A stretch of 64,000 bases of DNA from Symbiodinium sp. CCMP2592. Taxonomy: Eukaryota > Sar > Dinophyceae > Suessiales > Symbiodiniaceae. The position numbers were made by a program, and so were the translations under genes. Numbering within the stretch: the first letter of the stretch is position 1; every line of letters starts with the position of its first letter. Positions 11,260 through 21,545 of this stretch are shown one piece after another. Under the pieces are notes generated by a model, which did not search any database, had not been told where the DNA came from, and saw only the letters and a list, made by a program, of their open reading frames with translations. The DNA lies in assembly GCA_905221615.1 (NCBI GenBank), contig CAJNDT010000595.1, forward strand, positions 113,707-177,706, given 5' to 3'.

Positions 11260-12440
11260 CTTCAGTAGCGCAGGAACCGGATTCACTTCCATGCCTGACA
11301 CTTCCCTGGCCTTGCAAAGCAAGCTGTTACTCTTCAGCCACAACAAATTCATGCACTGTGAAGGCGGTGGTGTGCAGTCTGTGTTTATGTGCCGTGATAC
11401 GTACGCACATATGTATACGATATGAACAGGATTGATTGATTGTGTAGTAATCATAGAGAGCGAGAGAGAGTAGGATGGAAAGGCATCAGCGAAATTCTTG
11501 ACTAGATCGGAGAGTACCAACATCTGCATGCGCGCTCCCGACTTTTCCTGGAGAAGAGCCTAGGGACTCACTCTCCCGCCTCGTAGCAAACTATCGAGTC
11601 TCAGGTTCAGGTACTTGAGAAGCTTGAACGCCTGGTAACAAATTTCATCAGGGCTCCTTAACACAATTCAAGCTTAACATGCCGCCCCCGAACCTTATTC
11701 TAAGTGTGCATCTTACTGTAGCGATCCTTAGATACCGTGCATGAACCAAGTCGGCAGGATGCAGCCAACGGTACCTGAAGCATCAGAAACATAACGAGCC
11801 CTAGCTTGCCACCCAATCTCGCGAGCAATAACGGTTCGTGCGTGCGGGTTCTTGTCGTGCAGTTGGCTACAGTGCACCGCAAAGCAAGATCTTGCACATT
11901 CCGGAGGAGGTAGCGGGTGGCGAATGCGGCACTGGCGGCCACACTTGCGGGCTAGGTGTCTCAGCCTTGGTTAAGGGGCGATGGTAGAATCTGGTAGAAC
12001 TGCTAGCAACGTCCGCAGGCACTCGGTGCACAGCAGCGGATGCCTGCGTCCGAATGCCACGGAAGAGAGAGAGAGAGAGAGAAAGAGAAAAGGCTGGTAG
12101 CATGCTTTAGGGCTTTCAGGCACCAAGTCTTTGCACAGTTCCAGGGCACACATCCGAATGCACAAGCTGCCAGCATTGCTACCATGTTCGAAATATTCAG
12201 GCCCCCATAATTTTGCTTAGACTGGATATCCAGCGAATCTGCTGCCAGCTGAGAGGTGATTTCACATCTGCAGCATCACTGGCGACCTGGCTGTCACATG
12301 TTTGGCCCTCTTCCTTAAGGACCAATTCCATGTCCTCGGGCTCTACCTCTTGTACTATACGACACAAGATGAAGCCAATATGGGATGTGAGCCCTTAACC
12401 CCATCAGGGTCGTTTGGTCCGTTGCTCGCTCGAGGGACTG
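11260..12440. other. intergenic, no recognised gene
   Basis: No gene recognised. GA-rich runs at 11455-11470 and 12063-12089 create serine/leucine-rich frames that are compositional artefacts. Confidence 0.4.
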
Positions 12441-12552
12441 GCCCTTATAGGGTCCAAGTACCTAATAATCATATACTCTCCCAAATTTTGGGCTACATGA
12501 TTACTATCCTAAACCCAAGTATCTAATTATTGGGTCCTTTGGGCCCTTAGGG
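12441..12552. mobile_element. repeat family I, copy 3
   Basis: It begins GCCCTTATAGGGTCCAAGTA and ends ATTGGGTCCTTTGGGCCCTT followed by AGGG. It matches the copies at 3215 and 6269 throughout. Confidence 0.8.
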
Positions 12553-12613
12553 TGGTGCTTCATGCAGGTCAGACCCGCAGCGGATTCTGAGGCGCAGGGA
12601 GCAGGCCAGTGCC

Positions 12614-12707
12614 TACCCTAAGGCCCCATAGTAGTTCCTTTTTGGGGTTCATATTTAGAATTATATAAGGTAATCCCGAAAAGGAACTACTATGGGGCCC
12701 ATGGGTA
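12614..12707. mobile_element. MITE family C, copy 1
   Basis: TACCCTAAGGCCCCATAGTA and its inverted partner TACTATGGGGCCCATGGGTA bound 94 bp. Next to these are AGTTCCTTTTTGGGG and CCCGAAAAGGAACT. The TA at each outer edge fits a TA target site. Confidence 0.9.
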
Positions 12708-13364
12708 TGCTGTACCTTCAACTACCAAAACCGACTTATTTCAGTGGGTTCACAAAATATACCCGGACATGGAAGAGAAAGGGGCCAAACAAAAAAGTAG
12801 GTTCTTGTAGGTTAGGCTTGGATTTTCGCTGACCTCTCCACTGCATTGAGCCATGCGGAAGAGATGATGGGCACAACACCCTGCGCACAGGATCAAGGAG
12901 GGGAAGCAGCCAGCAGTCCGTCTTCCATCCGACCACAGGATGTCGCGAATGGCTGCTTGACGAACAGGGAGTGGGGGTTAATTAATGGTGACGATAGGGT
13001 GGCTTTTGGATGCTGGGTGATGGGCCTTCTAGCGTGGACTGTTGCAGTAGTCTGCTCTCCTGCTACCGGCAGTACCACATGACGCACACGTCCTCCGCAG
13101 CTGCCAAGGTGCCCGGAATTTCGCCAAAATGCTCGCGACGGACAAGCCCTTGTGGAGGGTTGCCAGAATAACGGTTGCAAGGATGGTGGCAGAGTTTACA
13201 GCAGCTTGGCCCGCAGAATCGAAAGCATCGCATAGCCTTGCTAAGCGCTGTCAGTGTTTCAAAAACACGCCAACATTGACAGGCGAAGAACGCGGCTAAC
13301 ACATGCTGGACATCCGCGAAGATGCTCGAGAGAGGCCTGGGACAGAAAATGCTGCGGATCTTAG

Positions 13365-13474
13365 TAATGTAGGAACCTGATTAAGAAACCGTGGGCCTGT
13401 ATTGGGGTTCCTTATATGAATCCTATGATTGTGGGATTATAGGCCCAGGGTTTCTTAATCAGGTTCCTACATTA
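13365..13474. mobile_element. MITE family E, copy 1
   Basis: TAATGTAGGAACCTGATTAA and TTAATCAGGTTCCTACATTA are perfect inverted ends. GAAACCGTGGGCC and GGCCCAGGGTTTC form the next inverted pair. Confidence 0.9.
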
Positions 13475-13779
13475 CAAGGTTACGGCCAGTTTCAAAACAG
13501 AACTGATGACATCCGAGCTTCCCAGAGAGGGATGAGGGTAAGAAATTGATTGTTGACATGTGAATCTGTATCGAGATTTTACGTCAACCAGTTGGGACTG
13601 GTCAGTTGCCTAGAAAGACCGCAATCTTGTTGCCTTGAAGGACTCCTCAATGGAGTTGGGCAGTTTGCAGCCATGTTGTAGCAAGTGGTGTAGAGGCGAA
13701 AAGCTCGACAAAAGCGGGCACCGAAGTCATCTCCCTTCGTCTGTCCCCGACCGAATGATTGTGAATCCGGAGTCTTCTA

Positions 13780-14150
13780 AACCCTAGGCCCCCTGCACCC
13801 CTGAATCGCAAACCGCCCCCTCAACCCCTAAACCCGACGAGTTCTAAGCCCGATAGACCGTAAACCCCGCATCATCAACCCTAAAACCTTAGCCCCTAAA
13901 CGCCCGAAGCCCTAAACCCCCAAACCCTGAACCCCTAAACCCTAAGCTTGGATTCCTCGCCAAGGCTTGTCCGAGAGTGAGTGCTGGAACCCTAAACTCC
14001 CGAACCCCTACACACCCCCAAACCCTAAACGCCCGACCCCCTTAAACCCACTCAACTTCCTAAACCCTATAGAACCCTTTAAAGGAACCCAAAAAACCCC
14101 TGTAGAACCCTTTTCAAAAGAACCCTAAACCCCTAAACCCTAAACCCTCT
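13780..14150 (+). repeat. interstitial CCCTAAA tract, degenerate
   Basis: Dense CCCTAAACC and AACCCCTAAACC repeats with many substitutions. A dispersed-block copy interrupts it at 13955-13996. Confidence 0.75.
13955..13996 (+). repeat. dispersed 40-nt block, copy 3
   Basis: ATTCCTCGCCAAGGCTTGTC, CGAGAGTGAGTGCTGGAACC and CTAAAC, embedded in the CCCTAAA tract. Confidence 0.75.
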
Positions 14151-14344
14151 CGCATCCGAACCTCGGGAGGCTCAGCTGCGTTTGCCTCGGCCGCCGCTGC
14201 TGCAGCCGCCAGGATCGACGATTCCGACAGCCAGGCTCAGACAGGTACTGCTGATGATAGAAATCTTGCATTACCTTAAGGACCCTAACTATGGGAAGTA
14301 TGTTATGTCACATCGCAGTGGGCGCCTCGGTTCCTGGCATTTGC

Positions 14345-14520
14345 ATAGCCCTGTGAACAAGGGTTTTAGGGTTTTCAAGGTTTAGGATTTTAGTGTTTAG
14401 GCTTTTGGGTTTTAGAGCAGGGCTACCCGGCAGTGGCAATAGGCCTGGATGCAAGAAGGGTTTTAGGTTAGGGTTCAGGGTCTTGGGTTTCAGTTTCGGG
14501 CTTTAGGTTTTAGTTTACAA
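14345..14520 (-). repeat. interstitial TTTAGGG-like tract, degenerate
   Basis: Runs of GGGTTTTAGGG-like sequence with changes. The strand bias is opposite to the CCCTAAA tract ending at 14150. Confidence 0.6.
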
Positions 14521-14749
14521 TCCTGAATAACTGCCAAGCAAAAATTTCTTACGCTTCCGCAAGACAAGTTCACCGTAATGTGTTATCATGCCTTTGATGC
14601 AACAATCTTATGTCGTGCGAGTGTCTTGTACGAGTTTATGCCGTTGTCTGTCGGGTTAATTCGGTTTCATACTTACTGTAGGGTTTAGGGCTGTGAGGCT
14701 TCGAGATGGGATCCGCCGCCTTGGAAGTGAGTTTGTAGATCTCCAGATT

Positions 14750-14850
14750 GGGTGGTTGTCAAAATCAGGGTCCCTTTTTGGGTACCCTAAATATTGGGTG
14801 CCGTACTGTGTTAGAAACCCAAAAAGGGACCGTCATTTTGACAACCACCC
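14750..14850. mobile_element. MITE family B, copy 3
   Basis: Inverted ends GGGTGGTTGTCAAAAT and ATTTTGACAACCACCC. The inner pair is GGGTCCCTTTTTGGGT and ACCCAAAAAGGGACC. First of four adjacent MITEs. Confidence 0.9.
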
Positions 14851-14907
14851 AGATCGGGAACTCGAGCATTCGGACCTGGAGCCCGAACCTTACATCCCCA
14901 ACCGCTC

Positions 14908-15014
14908 TAAAGGGAACTCCAGAAAGTTGGAATATGGACTAATGGTAGGATCCCCTATATTTTACCTTAAAGGGGTTACGATAATGATATTCCAACTTTC
15001 TGGCTTCTACTGTA
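14908..15014 (-). mobile_element. MITE family D, copy 1 (reverse orientation)
   Basis: CCAGAAAGTTGGAATAT and ATATTCCAACTTTCTGG are inverted. The outer parts TAAAGGGAACT and CTTCTACTGTA match the ends of the copy at 58912 in reverse. Confidence 0.9.
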
Positions 15015-15016
15015 AC

Positions 15017-15109
15017 TACCCATAGGCCGCAAAGTAGTTCCTTTTTGGGTTCATATTTAGAATCCTATAGGGTATTCTTAAAACGGAACTACTTTGGGGC
15101 CTATGGGTA
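15017..15109. mobile_element. MITE family C, copy 2
   Basis: TACCCATAGGCCGCAAAGTA and TACTTTGGGGCCTATGGGTA bound 93 bp. The inner pair is GTTCCTTTTTGGGTTC and AAACGGAAC. It starts three bases after the family D element ends. Confidence 0.88.
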
Positions 15110-15122
15110 AATACTACCTAAG

Positions 15123-15233
15123 CTTGGCGCTCGTCTGGTTGGCTCTTAGGACTTTAACTTTTTGGGTTTCTATATGAACCATAGTAAGGAGGCTAAGAGT
15201 TTAACTTTCAGGAGGGGTTCAGAAGTCAGCCAA
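15123..15233. mobile_element. repeat family H, copy 1
   Basis: CTTGGC and GCCAAG lie at the ends. Inside are GGTTGGCTCTTAGGACTTTA, TTTGGGTTTCTATATGAACC and GAGTTTAACTTTCAGGAGGG. The same order occurs at 47541-47652. Confidence 0.8.
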
Positions 15234-15430
15234 GTAAGCTATAGGCCCCATACTAAGCCGTTTTGCCCAGAACCCTATGAACCCTAGCCGCTCTGCCCTA
15301 AGCCCTATGAACCCTGTAGCCGTGTTGCCCTACAAACCCTATAAACCCTAGCTGCAGCCGCTTTGCCCTAAAACCCTATAAGCCCTAGCCGGTTTGCCCT
15401 AAACCCTATGACCCTGTATTCACTGAACAC
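15234..15430 (+). repeat. degenerate CCCTATGAACCCT/GCCGCTTTGCCCTA repeats
   Basis: Imperfect repeats of about 40 bases built from 'GCCGCTTTGCCCTAAAACCC' and 'TATAAACCCTAG'-like pieces. Confidence 0.6.
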
Positions 15431-15643
15431 TGAACATCCCGACATCGGAGCCCGACCCGCTCAGAAATACCTCCAAGGTCAGCTCCATGAAGCCCTTAAA
15501 CACAGTCTGTGACTCCAACCGTCTGCTGCGCTGGACATATGTCACCCTTTTCACTAAACCCCTGCTGTCCGCGGCTTTCGTAGGATCCGGATTTCACAGC
15601 GGCAGGAGTCGGTACACCCAGCTCCGGCATCTTCTACAGACCC

Positions 15644-15684
15644 CGCCTGGTATTGACGAGTGTGAGCGTCAAAAGACCCCTAGA
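15644..15684 (+). repeat. dispersed 40-nt block, copy 4
   Basis: CGCCTGGTATTGACGAGTGT then GAGCGTCAAAAGACC. Here it is not followed by a long CCCTAAA tract. Confidence 0.6.
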
Positions 15685-16327
15685 CCCGCTGAGAACCTAT
15701 GTGTTGCTTTGCCCACTTCATCCGGCGACGAAAGGGCCCTGCGAATCTTGCCCGGGCACCAACTGTCGTCGACTTCCCGGATGAGAAGGCGGTTCAGGAT
15801 TTAGGGGTTAGGGTTTAGGGTATACGGTTTGGCGAGTGCTGAGCCTCAGCAAAGCAGCGTCGGTGTTAGTTTGCATTACTTAGATGATCCCTTAAGCATG
15901 CTACTGTATCGATTCTGGTAGTTGAACTCGGAAGCTCAGATTGCAGGCATCTGACGCCACAGCTGTCCGGAGGCCCCCTGCAGACACAGTCAGATAAGTT
16001 CGAGCGCTCGGGTGATTTAGGGATCGAGAACGTGCAAGTCTTTTGGGCATTACTTTGGCCAAGCGTAGATCCTCGTTGGTGTTGGAATTGATTAAGGCTT
16101 AGGGTTTGGGGTTTAGGGTTCAAGGTTTTGGGTTTCGGGGGGCATTCCGAGTCACACTGGCACCTTGGCATTGGCCCCCGTCCCCAAGCCCTAAACTAAT
16201 CCTAAACACCAAACCCTCTGTTGTTTGACCGTTGTATCTACTGGGCTCGCTTATTAGTTCTTTGCTTCGCTTGTCCCCCTATGCCGGCATTTGACGGTTG
16301 TAAAGGTAGCAAGCCCTCATGAAGCCG

Positions 16328-16374
16328 TGCCTGCCTCGAGCGAGTGTGCGAGTCGAAACCCCAAACCCTAAACC
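16328..16374 (+). repeat. dispersed 40-nt block, copy 5
   Basis: TGCCTGCCTCGAGCGAGTGT, then GCGAGTCGAAACC and CCAAACCCTAAACC. Confidence 0.75.
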
Positions 16375-16381
16375 GGAGCCT

Positions 16382-16414
16382 TGCCTGCCTTGAGCGAGTG
16401 TGAGCGTCGAAACC
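16382..16414 (+). repeat. dispersed 40-nt block, copy 6
   Basis: TGCCTGCCTTGAGCGAGTGT then GAGCGTCGAAACC, only 54 bases after copy 5, so these two form a local duplication. Confidence 0.75.
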
Positions 16415-16452
16415 GCTTCGACAGTGGTAAACGAACACGCCGTACCTACTAC

Positions 16453-16498
16453 TGCAGACCTTGCCAGGCTTGTTTGAGTTTGAGTGTCAACAAAACCG
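16453..16498 (+). repeat. dispersed 40-nt block, copy 7
   Basis: TGCAGACCTTGCCAGGCTTG, then TTTGAGTTTGAGTGTC and AAAACC. The 5' extension CTGCAGACC is shared with copy 8 at 26563. Confidence 0.65.
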
Positions 16499-16624
16499 CT
16501 TCGACACTAGAGCCGATCCAGGCAGTCCGTGCTGGAAAGTGCACTGCCCGCGCCTCGTCATGCGGCCAACATGGCCTGGGGCCTTGGACGAACTTTGCTG
16601 CGGAAGGCGGTCCCCCGGGGCAGT

Positions 16625-16726
16625 TACCCTAAGGCCCCATGGTAGTTCCTTTTTGGTGTTAATATTTAGAATTATATAATTATATAAGGTAATCCCGAAA
16701 AGGAAGTATTATGGGGCCCATGGGTA
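16625..16726. mobile_element. MITE family C, copy 3
   Basis: TACCCTAAGGCCCCATGGTA and its inverted end TTATGGGGCCCATGGGTA. TA lies at both edges. An ATTATATA duplication lengthens the middle relative to copy 1. Confidence 0.88.
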
Positions 16727-16737
16727 GGGTTTACAGG

Positions 16738-16857
16738 GGACGTCAGGAAGTTGGGACATAAATTGAGGATGATTAGTGCGAGGATCCCTTATATTTCATG
16801 CTGGGCCTGCGAGGGGCATGAGGATAATGATGTTCCATCTTTCTGGCTTCCAGTGTA
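16738..16857 (-). mobile_element. MITE family D, diverged copy
   Basis: GTCAGGAAGTTGGGACATAA, GAGGATCCCTTATATTTCA and TTCCATCTTTCTGGCTTCCA follow the family D order, with a GC-rich change in the middle. It begins 11 bases after the preceding family C element. Confidence 0.6.
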
Positions 16858-17543
16858 GGGTGTAGGAGATGTTACAACTTTGGAGTGAGATGTCGGGGGT
16901 TCAGGCTCAGGCGTAGGTCTTCAGGGCTGCAATAGCCATGACCTCAAAGCGAAAGGGCTTCTGGCTGTAAGCTCCTTCGAGCTTTGCTTGAGCTATTGTA
17001 CATGTCGTTTGTGTGGATTTCGACAGCCGAGTCGTGGGGGTCATGGATGTGCGAGAGCTCGGGAGCCAGGGTCCTGGGGCTTGCAAGTTCTCCATTGTTT
17101 GACAGCTTCTGCTTGTATGGCATGCACTAATGTGCCGACTGTATCGGCTTTTCGTGCACATGCTGCAAAACTCGGCTTTTGCGAAGTGCCAGCGCAAACG
17201 CGTACTATAGTTGCACGTTATGCAGGCCAGTCTATGTAGGAACTTGTTAACGACAAACGTGTCAAAGACCTCCCTATGTATCTAGACACATACTAGTACT
17301 AAAATTCAAAGTTGTTGAGTGTCACCTCGCCTTTCTACTGTGGAAGCCTCTCGGGCAGGAGCCTTCGTCGACGTCTTTGCGCAGCCGCTTTTGCAATGAC
17401 ATTGTGCAATCTGACACGCAGAGTTTCACCAACTCGGTGCGAGGCGGAGAGTGACAAATTGGGTGTCGGAAGCTGGAACCGTAAAACAATCACTTGCCGG
17501 TAAAGTAGGGCTTTGGGGTCACAGATACCTTAACAAACGACGA

Positions 17544-17647
17544 ATGTAGGAACCTGATTAAGAAACCCTTGGCCTATGACCCAATATAGTAGGATTCATA
17601 TAAGGAACCCTAATCAAGGTCCAGGGTTTCTTAATCAGGTTCTTGCA
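17544..17647. mobile_element. MITE family E, copy 2
   Basis: ATGTAGGAACCTGATTAAGA and TTTCTTAATCAGGTTCTTGC are inverted ends, with CCCTTGGCC and GGTCCAGGG inside. Confidence 0.88.
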
Positions 17648-18477
17648 CTATGCCTGTAGTCCGGATCCTGTTAGTTGGGTTTGAGACGGGCGTCTCCGAT
17701 TCTCTACGATCCTCCTTGTGTCTCTTCGTTGTTCTGGAGGCTCCGCGCGATCCCAGCTGCTGCGCGGCCTCGCCGGAATGGCCTTGACGTCTGCTATCCA
17801 GGCATGGTGTGGGATGTGCGGGGTTAGGGATTATGGTGCCAGGGGCGCTGGGCAACACCTACAATTCGTCCTATATAGAACACAGACAACCGAAGACAAG
17901 ATCCATGTGTTGGCCAGTTCTGGATAGCAGTCCCCCTTGAGGTAATTCTTCTTGAAGCTAATATATAGGCCGTCAAAGATTTTAAGGATCTGTTTTAGCC
18001 GGTAAGGTGAACGGTACACTGGTACTGTCGGGCCTTCGATTTTCAAGTTCAGTTTCTCGGCCAGGGCATTCTGTTTGAGTGCCACCGACGACCTGATTCC
18101 CGATATTTAGATTCAATTCACGGCAGGATTGCTGGCGTAAGTTGAGGCAGCTTCCAGAAGTTGCCAAGCTGTTGCCAGTGCCACTCTTCCAATTTCTGCT
18201 GGGATTTAGGGGTTTAGGGTTTAGGGTGCTGTTCAGGGCATGGGAGATCAGTCATGAGAGCTGAGCCTCCGTGTTGCTCAAACATTCAGGCGATTTCACA
18301 AGTCCTGATGCAAAAAACAGTGCTGTTCAGTCCTTTTTCTGAATACTCCATGGACACCTATGGAGATCTACGAACTTGCAATGACACAACGGCAAGCAGG
18401 CACACGACACTGCATTTCGTTGAGCCTGACCGAAGCGAAGAAGTTGAGGCTCTAGCCTGCCAAGCTCTCACAGCGCC
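17648..18477. other. intergenic upstream of the kinase gene
   Basis: No gene recognised. A short GGGTTTAGGGTTTAGGG run lies at 18208-18228. The open frame 18254-18481 overlaps the kinase start in another phase and has no family resemblance, and it may be 5' untranslated sequence. No TATA-like promoter can be assigned. Confidence 0.45.
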
Positions 18478-19950
18478 ATGAACTTGATCGTTGCTTTGCT
18501 CGTCGTGGCTCTCTGCCTGACGCTATGCTCGGTGCTGCTTCTGCTGGTCCTGATGCTGCGTGGTGTTCGCTTCAGCTTGCCGGGGATATCAGCATCGGCG
18601 ATCTGGCCCTCACGGGTTGAACGCCCCACCTTAGAGGACGCTGACTACAATGGGCAGCTGCAGAAGTTCGTCCGCCAGCAGCTATCTCAAGGAGTGTCTG
18701 CAGCTTGTCTCCTAGATTCTGTCGCCGACGTCGTAGCCCTGATCCGCAAGGGGGAGCGGGTGCCAGGTCCAGAGGATGGGCGGGAGGGGGTCTCCGACCT
18801 GCTGCCTGGCCTCGTCAGCACAGACTTTTCGATGCTTCGGGCACGAGGATGCCTCGGCATCCTTGATAACAGCGGCGTGACGAGGATTGATCTTGTCGAG
18901 CACCCCCCGGATGAAGTGCTGCCGGAGGCAGAGCTCTTCACCTGGAAGACCGTGTCGAAAGCAAAACTCATCAAGGAAGGCAAAGTCAAAACCGCGAAGG
19001 CCGAGCGCCTCACCCTTTTGACCACCTCATGTTGCCCGTCGCCTTTCATCCTTCGCTACCTCGGTTGCTGCCAAACACCGAGATACCTCCGTTTCCGCAT
19101 GGAAGGCTTCGCTGCGAGCCTGCATCATATCTACCAGCGCGATAGGCTCTATGGGAGCGAGCCCCATGCAAGGTACTACATGGCCAGTGTTGTTTGTGCT
19201 TTGCAGCATCTGCACAACTTGCACATCGTCTTGCGCTGCGTGAAACCAGAGGATTGTGTCCTCACTTTCCAAGGCAAGCTCCAGCTGTTTCTTTGTCAAA
19301 GTTGGGTAACATTTTACTGTTTATGGGTACTTAAACCCAATAAGGAATAAAAATTATGTAAGTTTTAAATCCTACCCCAACCATGAACTAGGTTTGACTT
19401 CCATTTCTCGAAGATCATCGTCAACAAGACCTGGACAACGTGTGGGACACCGGAATACTTCGCACCCGAGGTCGTCGGCATGGCGGGCCACTCATTCGAC
19501 TATGACTGGTGGATAGTGGGCATCATGATGTACGAGCTCTTTGCAGAAGCCTCGCCCTTTGCAGAGCCCAATATGATGGACACCTACCGCAGGATCACGA
19601 AATGCCAGTACACGTTCCCCAAATCTGTACCCTCATCAGCAAGGAATGTCATCCGAAAGCTTTTGGTGAAGAATCCTTCGAAACGGGCACCGGGCGGGGC
19701 GAAGTCGCTTGCGAAGCAGAGCTTCTTCCGGCCAGTGTCTGCACCCAAGGATACATGGGACTGCCTGCGTAAGATGGAGCCTCCCTTTACGCCATCCTAC
19801 GCCGACGGGCCTTTCACCGACATCCAGAAAGCCAGCGACGAGGATCTTGCTGAGTGCTGGGGTGCGCAGACCGGGTCAGAAGACCCGCCCCCCGTGCAGG
19901 ATGAGTGGGAGCAGTTCGGGCCAATTGGGCCCCATGATGAGTTTCCTTGA
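18478..19950 (+). CDS. membrane-anchored AGC-type protein kinase-like protein, catalytic aspartate lost
   Basis: The model joins 18478-19286 and 19392-19950, giving 455 residues. The first ATG follows an in-frame TGA at 18445-18447. Residues 3-28 form one hydrophobic segment, a likely membrane anchor. The kinase-like domain spans about residues 120-390. Visible landmarks are the ATP-site lysine in FTWKTVSKAKLI (K157), a candidate helix-C glutamate (E176), the substrate-lobe motif CGTPEYFAPE (287-296) and FDYDWW (305-310), all typical of the cAMP/cGMP-dependent (AGC) group. The catalytic loop reads LRCVKPED, so the HRD aspartate is cysteine 254. DFG is DFH (272-274), and the glycine loop is degenerate (GCLGILDNSG). 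The metal-binding aspartate of DFG remains. It is therefore probably a pseudokinase with a scaffold or regulatory role at a membrane. The single intron is itself a repeat element. The frame is open throughout, which argues against simple decay. The substrate is unknown. Confidence 0.82.
19287..19391 (+). mobile_element. intron of the kinase gene formed by an introner-like element
   Basis: This 105-bp intron starts GT and ends AG. Its removal joins ...GGCAAGCTCCAGCT to GTTTGACTTC, restoring KLQLFDFHFSK, the expected subdomain VII sequence. GTTT occurs at both borders (19287-19290 and 19392-19395), like a short target duplication. The body shares AGTTGGGTAA, GGGTACTTAAACCCAA and CAACCATGAACTAG, in order and spacing, with 21762-21869. 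The ends are imperfect inverted repeats (CTTTGTCAAAGTTGGG against CCCCAACCATGAACTAG). Confidence 0.85.
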
Positions 19951-20132
19951 ACCCGAATCGCGAAGCGTTCGGTTGAGAGTTTGTTGCGTAGTTTCACTTT
20001 TTTGGATTTGATTTGGGTCCAAGGATTGCCAGCGGCCTTGTTGGCCGATGGTGATGTCATCCTCGTGACCCAAGTCTCTTCCCGAAGCCACAGTCCTACT
20101 GAGTTGAAAACTTTGGGGTCCGACGGGCACAT

Positions 20133-20233
20133 GGGTGGTTGTCAAAATTAGGGTCCCGCTTTGGGTCCTTGTTTTTAGTACGGCACCTAATTTTAGGGTA
20201 CCCAAAAAGCAGCCATAATTTTGACAACCACCC
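20133..20233. mobile_element. MITE family B, copy 4
   Basis: GGGTGGTTGTCAAAAT and ATTTTGACAACCACCC. The flanks are ACAT and ATAT. It lies 180 bases past the kinase stop codon. Confidence 0.88.
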
Positions 20234-20455
20234 ATATGATAAACGGCTTACTCAAGCCTTGCAATGACCCCGGTGGAGCATGAGCATGAACCCTTCAACT
20301 CGAAATCCTGCTGGTATGCACCCTGGTGGTGGTTAGTTGATGCAGCACATTGCCGGTTCGTGGGTCATGCAGTCACACCGCCCCCATACTTGTTTTGCAC
20401 ATGTGTTCTGGCCTAAGCCTCGGCGAGGCGTTAGTTTACCTGCCAGATGCTTAGG

Positions 20456-21318
20456 GTGACGTTTTTTAAATATATGGGGGCCCGGCCAGCCGCACTGGCC
20501 GCAGAGGTAGTATAAAGTATTTGTTTAAATCCGTATATTTAAATCCCAGTATGATATGATCTAGCCTTCAGTCTTAAAAAGGTGAAGGCTGGAATGCTGG
20601 AGGGTTGAAGGCTGGAAGGGGTTTAGGGCTTGAGGGGTTGAAGGCTGGAAGGCTGGAGACTGCAAGGGCTGGAGGGGTTGAAGGCTGGAGGGCTCGCCCT
20701 CCCGCCTTGCAGCCTTCCTACCTTTCCTCCAGCCTTCCAGCCTTCCAGCCCTCCAGCCCTCCAACCCTTCCAGCCTTCCAGCCCCACCCAGCCTGAGCCC
20801 CTCCAGCCCTCCAGCCCTCCAGCCTTCCGGACTTCCAGCCCTCCAGCCCTGCAGCCCTCCAGCCTTCCAGCCTTCCAGCCTTCAAGCCTTCCAGCCTTCC
20901 TCCTCCAGCCTTCCAACCTTCCGCCTTCATCCCTTCCAGCCTTCCAGCCTTGAGGCTGGAGACTGGAAGTCTGGAAGGCGGTGGAAGGCTAGAAGGCTGG
21001 CAGGCTGGGAAGGCTGGAAGGCTGGAAGGCTGGAGGGCTGGGGAAGCTGGAAGGCTGGAGGGCTGGGTTTGGAAAACTGGAAGGCTGGAGGGCTGGGCAA
21101 ACAAAGGCAGGTTGGAGGGCTGGAGGGCTGGGGCTTGGGGCTGGCGGAAGGCTGGAGGGCTGGGTCTGGAAAACTGGGGCTGGGCTGGGAAGGTTGGAGC
21201 CTGGCGGGCTTGGGGCTGGAGGATATTTTATTTCGAGGCGGGCCTGGGCGATGTTTCACCTAGGTAGTGTAATATACTTGTTGAACCTATTTAAATATCC
21301 GTGTATTTAAAAACAGAC
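20456..21318. repeat. minisatellite of CTGGAAGG units in head-to-head arrangement, with repeated flanks
   Basis: Units of about 8-9 bases (GGCTGGAAG, GGCTGGAGG) read forward at 20583-20692, reversed (CCAGCCTTCCAGCC) at 20699-20950, and forward again at 20951-21225, so the array can fold into large hairpins. Similar AT-rich flanks in direct orientation border it (20508-20545 and 21264-21313, both with GTAGTNTAA and GTATATTTAAA-like pieces). The outermost GACGTTTTTTAAATATA and GTATTTAAAAACAGACG are roughly inverted. The long proline/leucine-rich frames through it are artefacts. Confidence 0.85.
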
Positions 21319-21322
21319 GCCG

Positions 21323-21418
21323 TACCCATAGGCCCATAGCAATTAGTTCCTTGTAATCCTTACCTTATAGGATTCTGAATATGAACCCCAAAAAGGAACA
21401 ACTGCGGAGCCTCAGGTA
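21323..21418. mobile_element. MITE family C, copy 4
   Basis: TACCCATAGGCCCATAGC and GCGGAGCCTCAGGTA at the ends. Inside are TTAGTTCCTTG and CCCCAAAAAGGAACAAC. It begins directly after the minisatellite flank. Confidence 0.75.
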
Positions 21419-21545
21419 CGTTCGTGGAATCTCGTGCGTGCTAAGCTGGGTAGTTTGGATGCGCGCTTCAGCTCTTTTGCTTAGTTCGGCGAGGGAATTG
21501 TCTGGTTGAGGTGATCTCCATGCCCAAGTGTCGTGGTAGCTATAT

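Noticed and set aside
20561..21267. Proline/leucine- and glycine/tryptophan-rich frames on both strands
   Set aside because: Translation of the CTGGAAGG minisatellite.
20456..21318. CRISPR array
   Set aside because: The repeats have no unique spacers and no fixed period, and the genome is eukaryotic.
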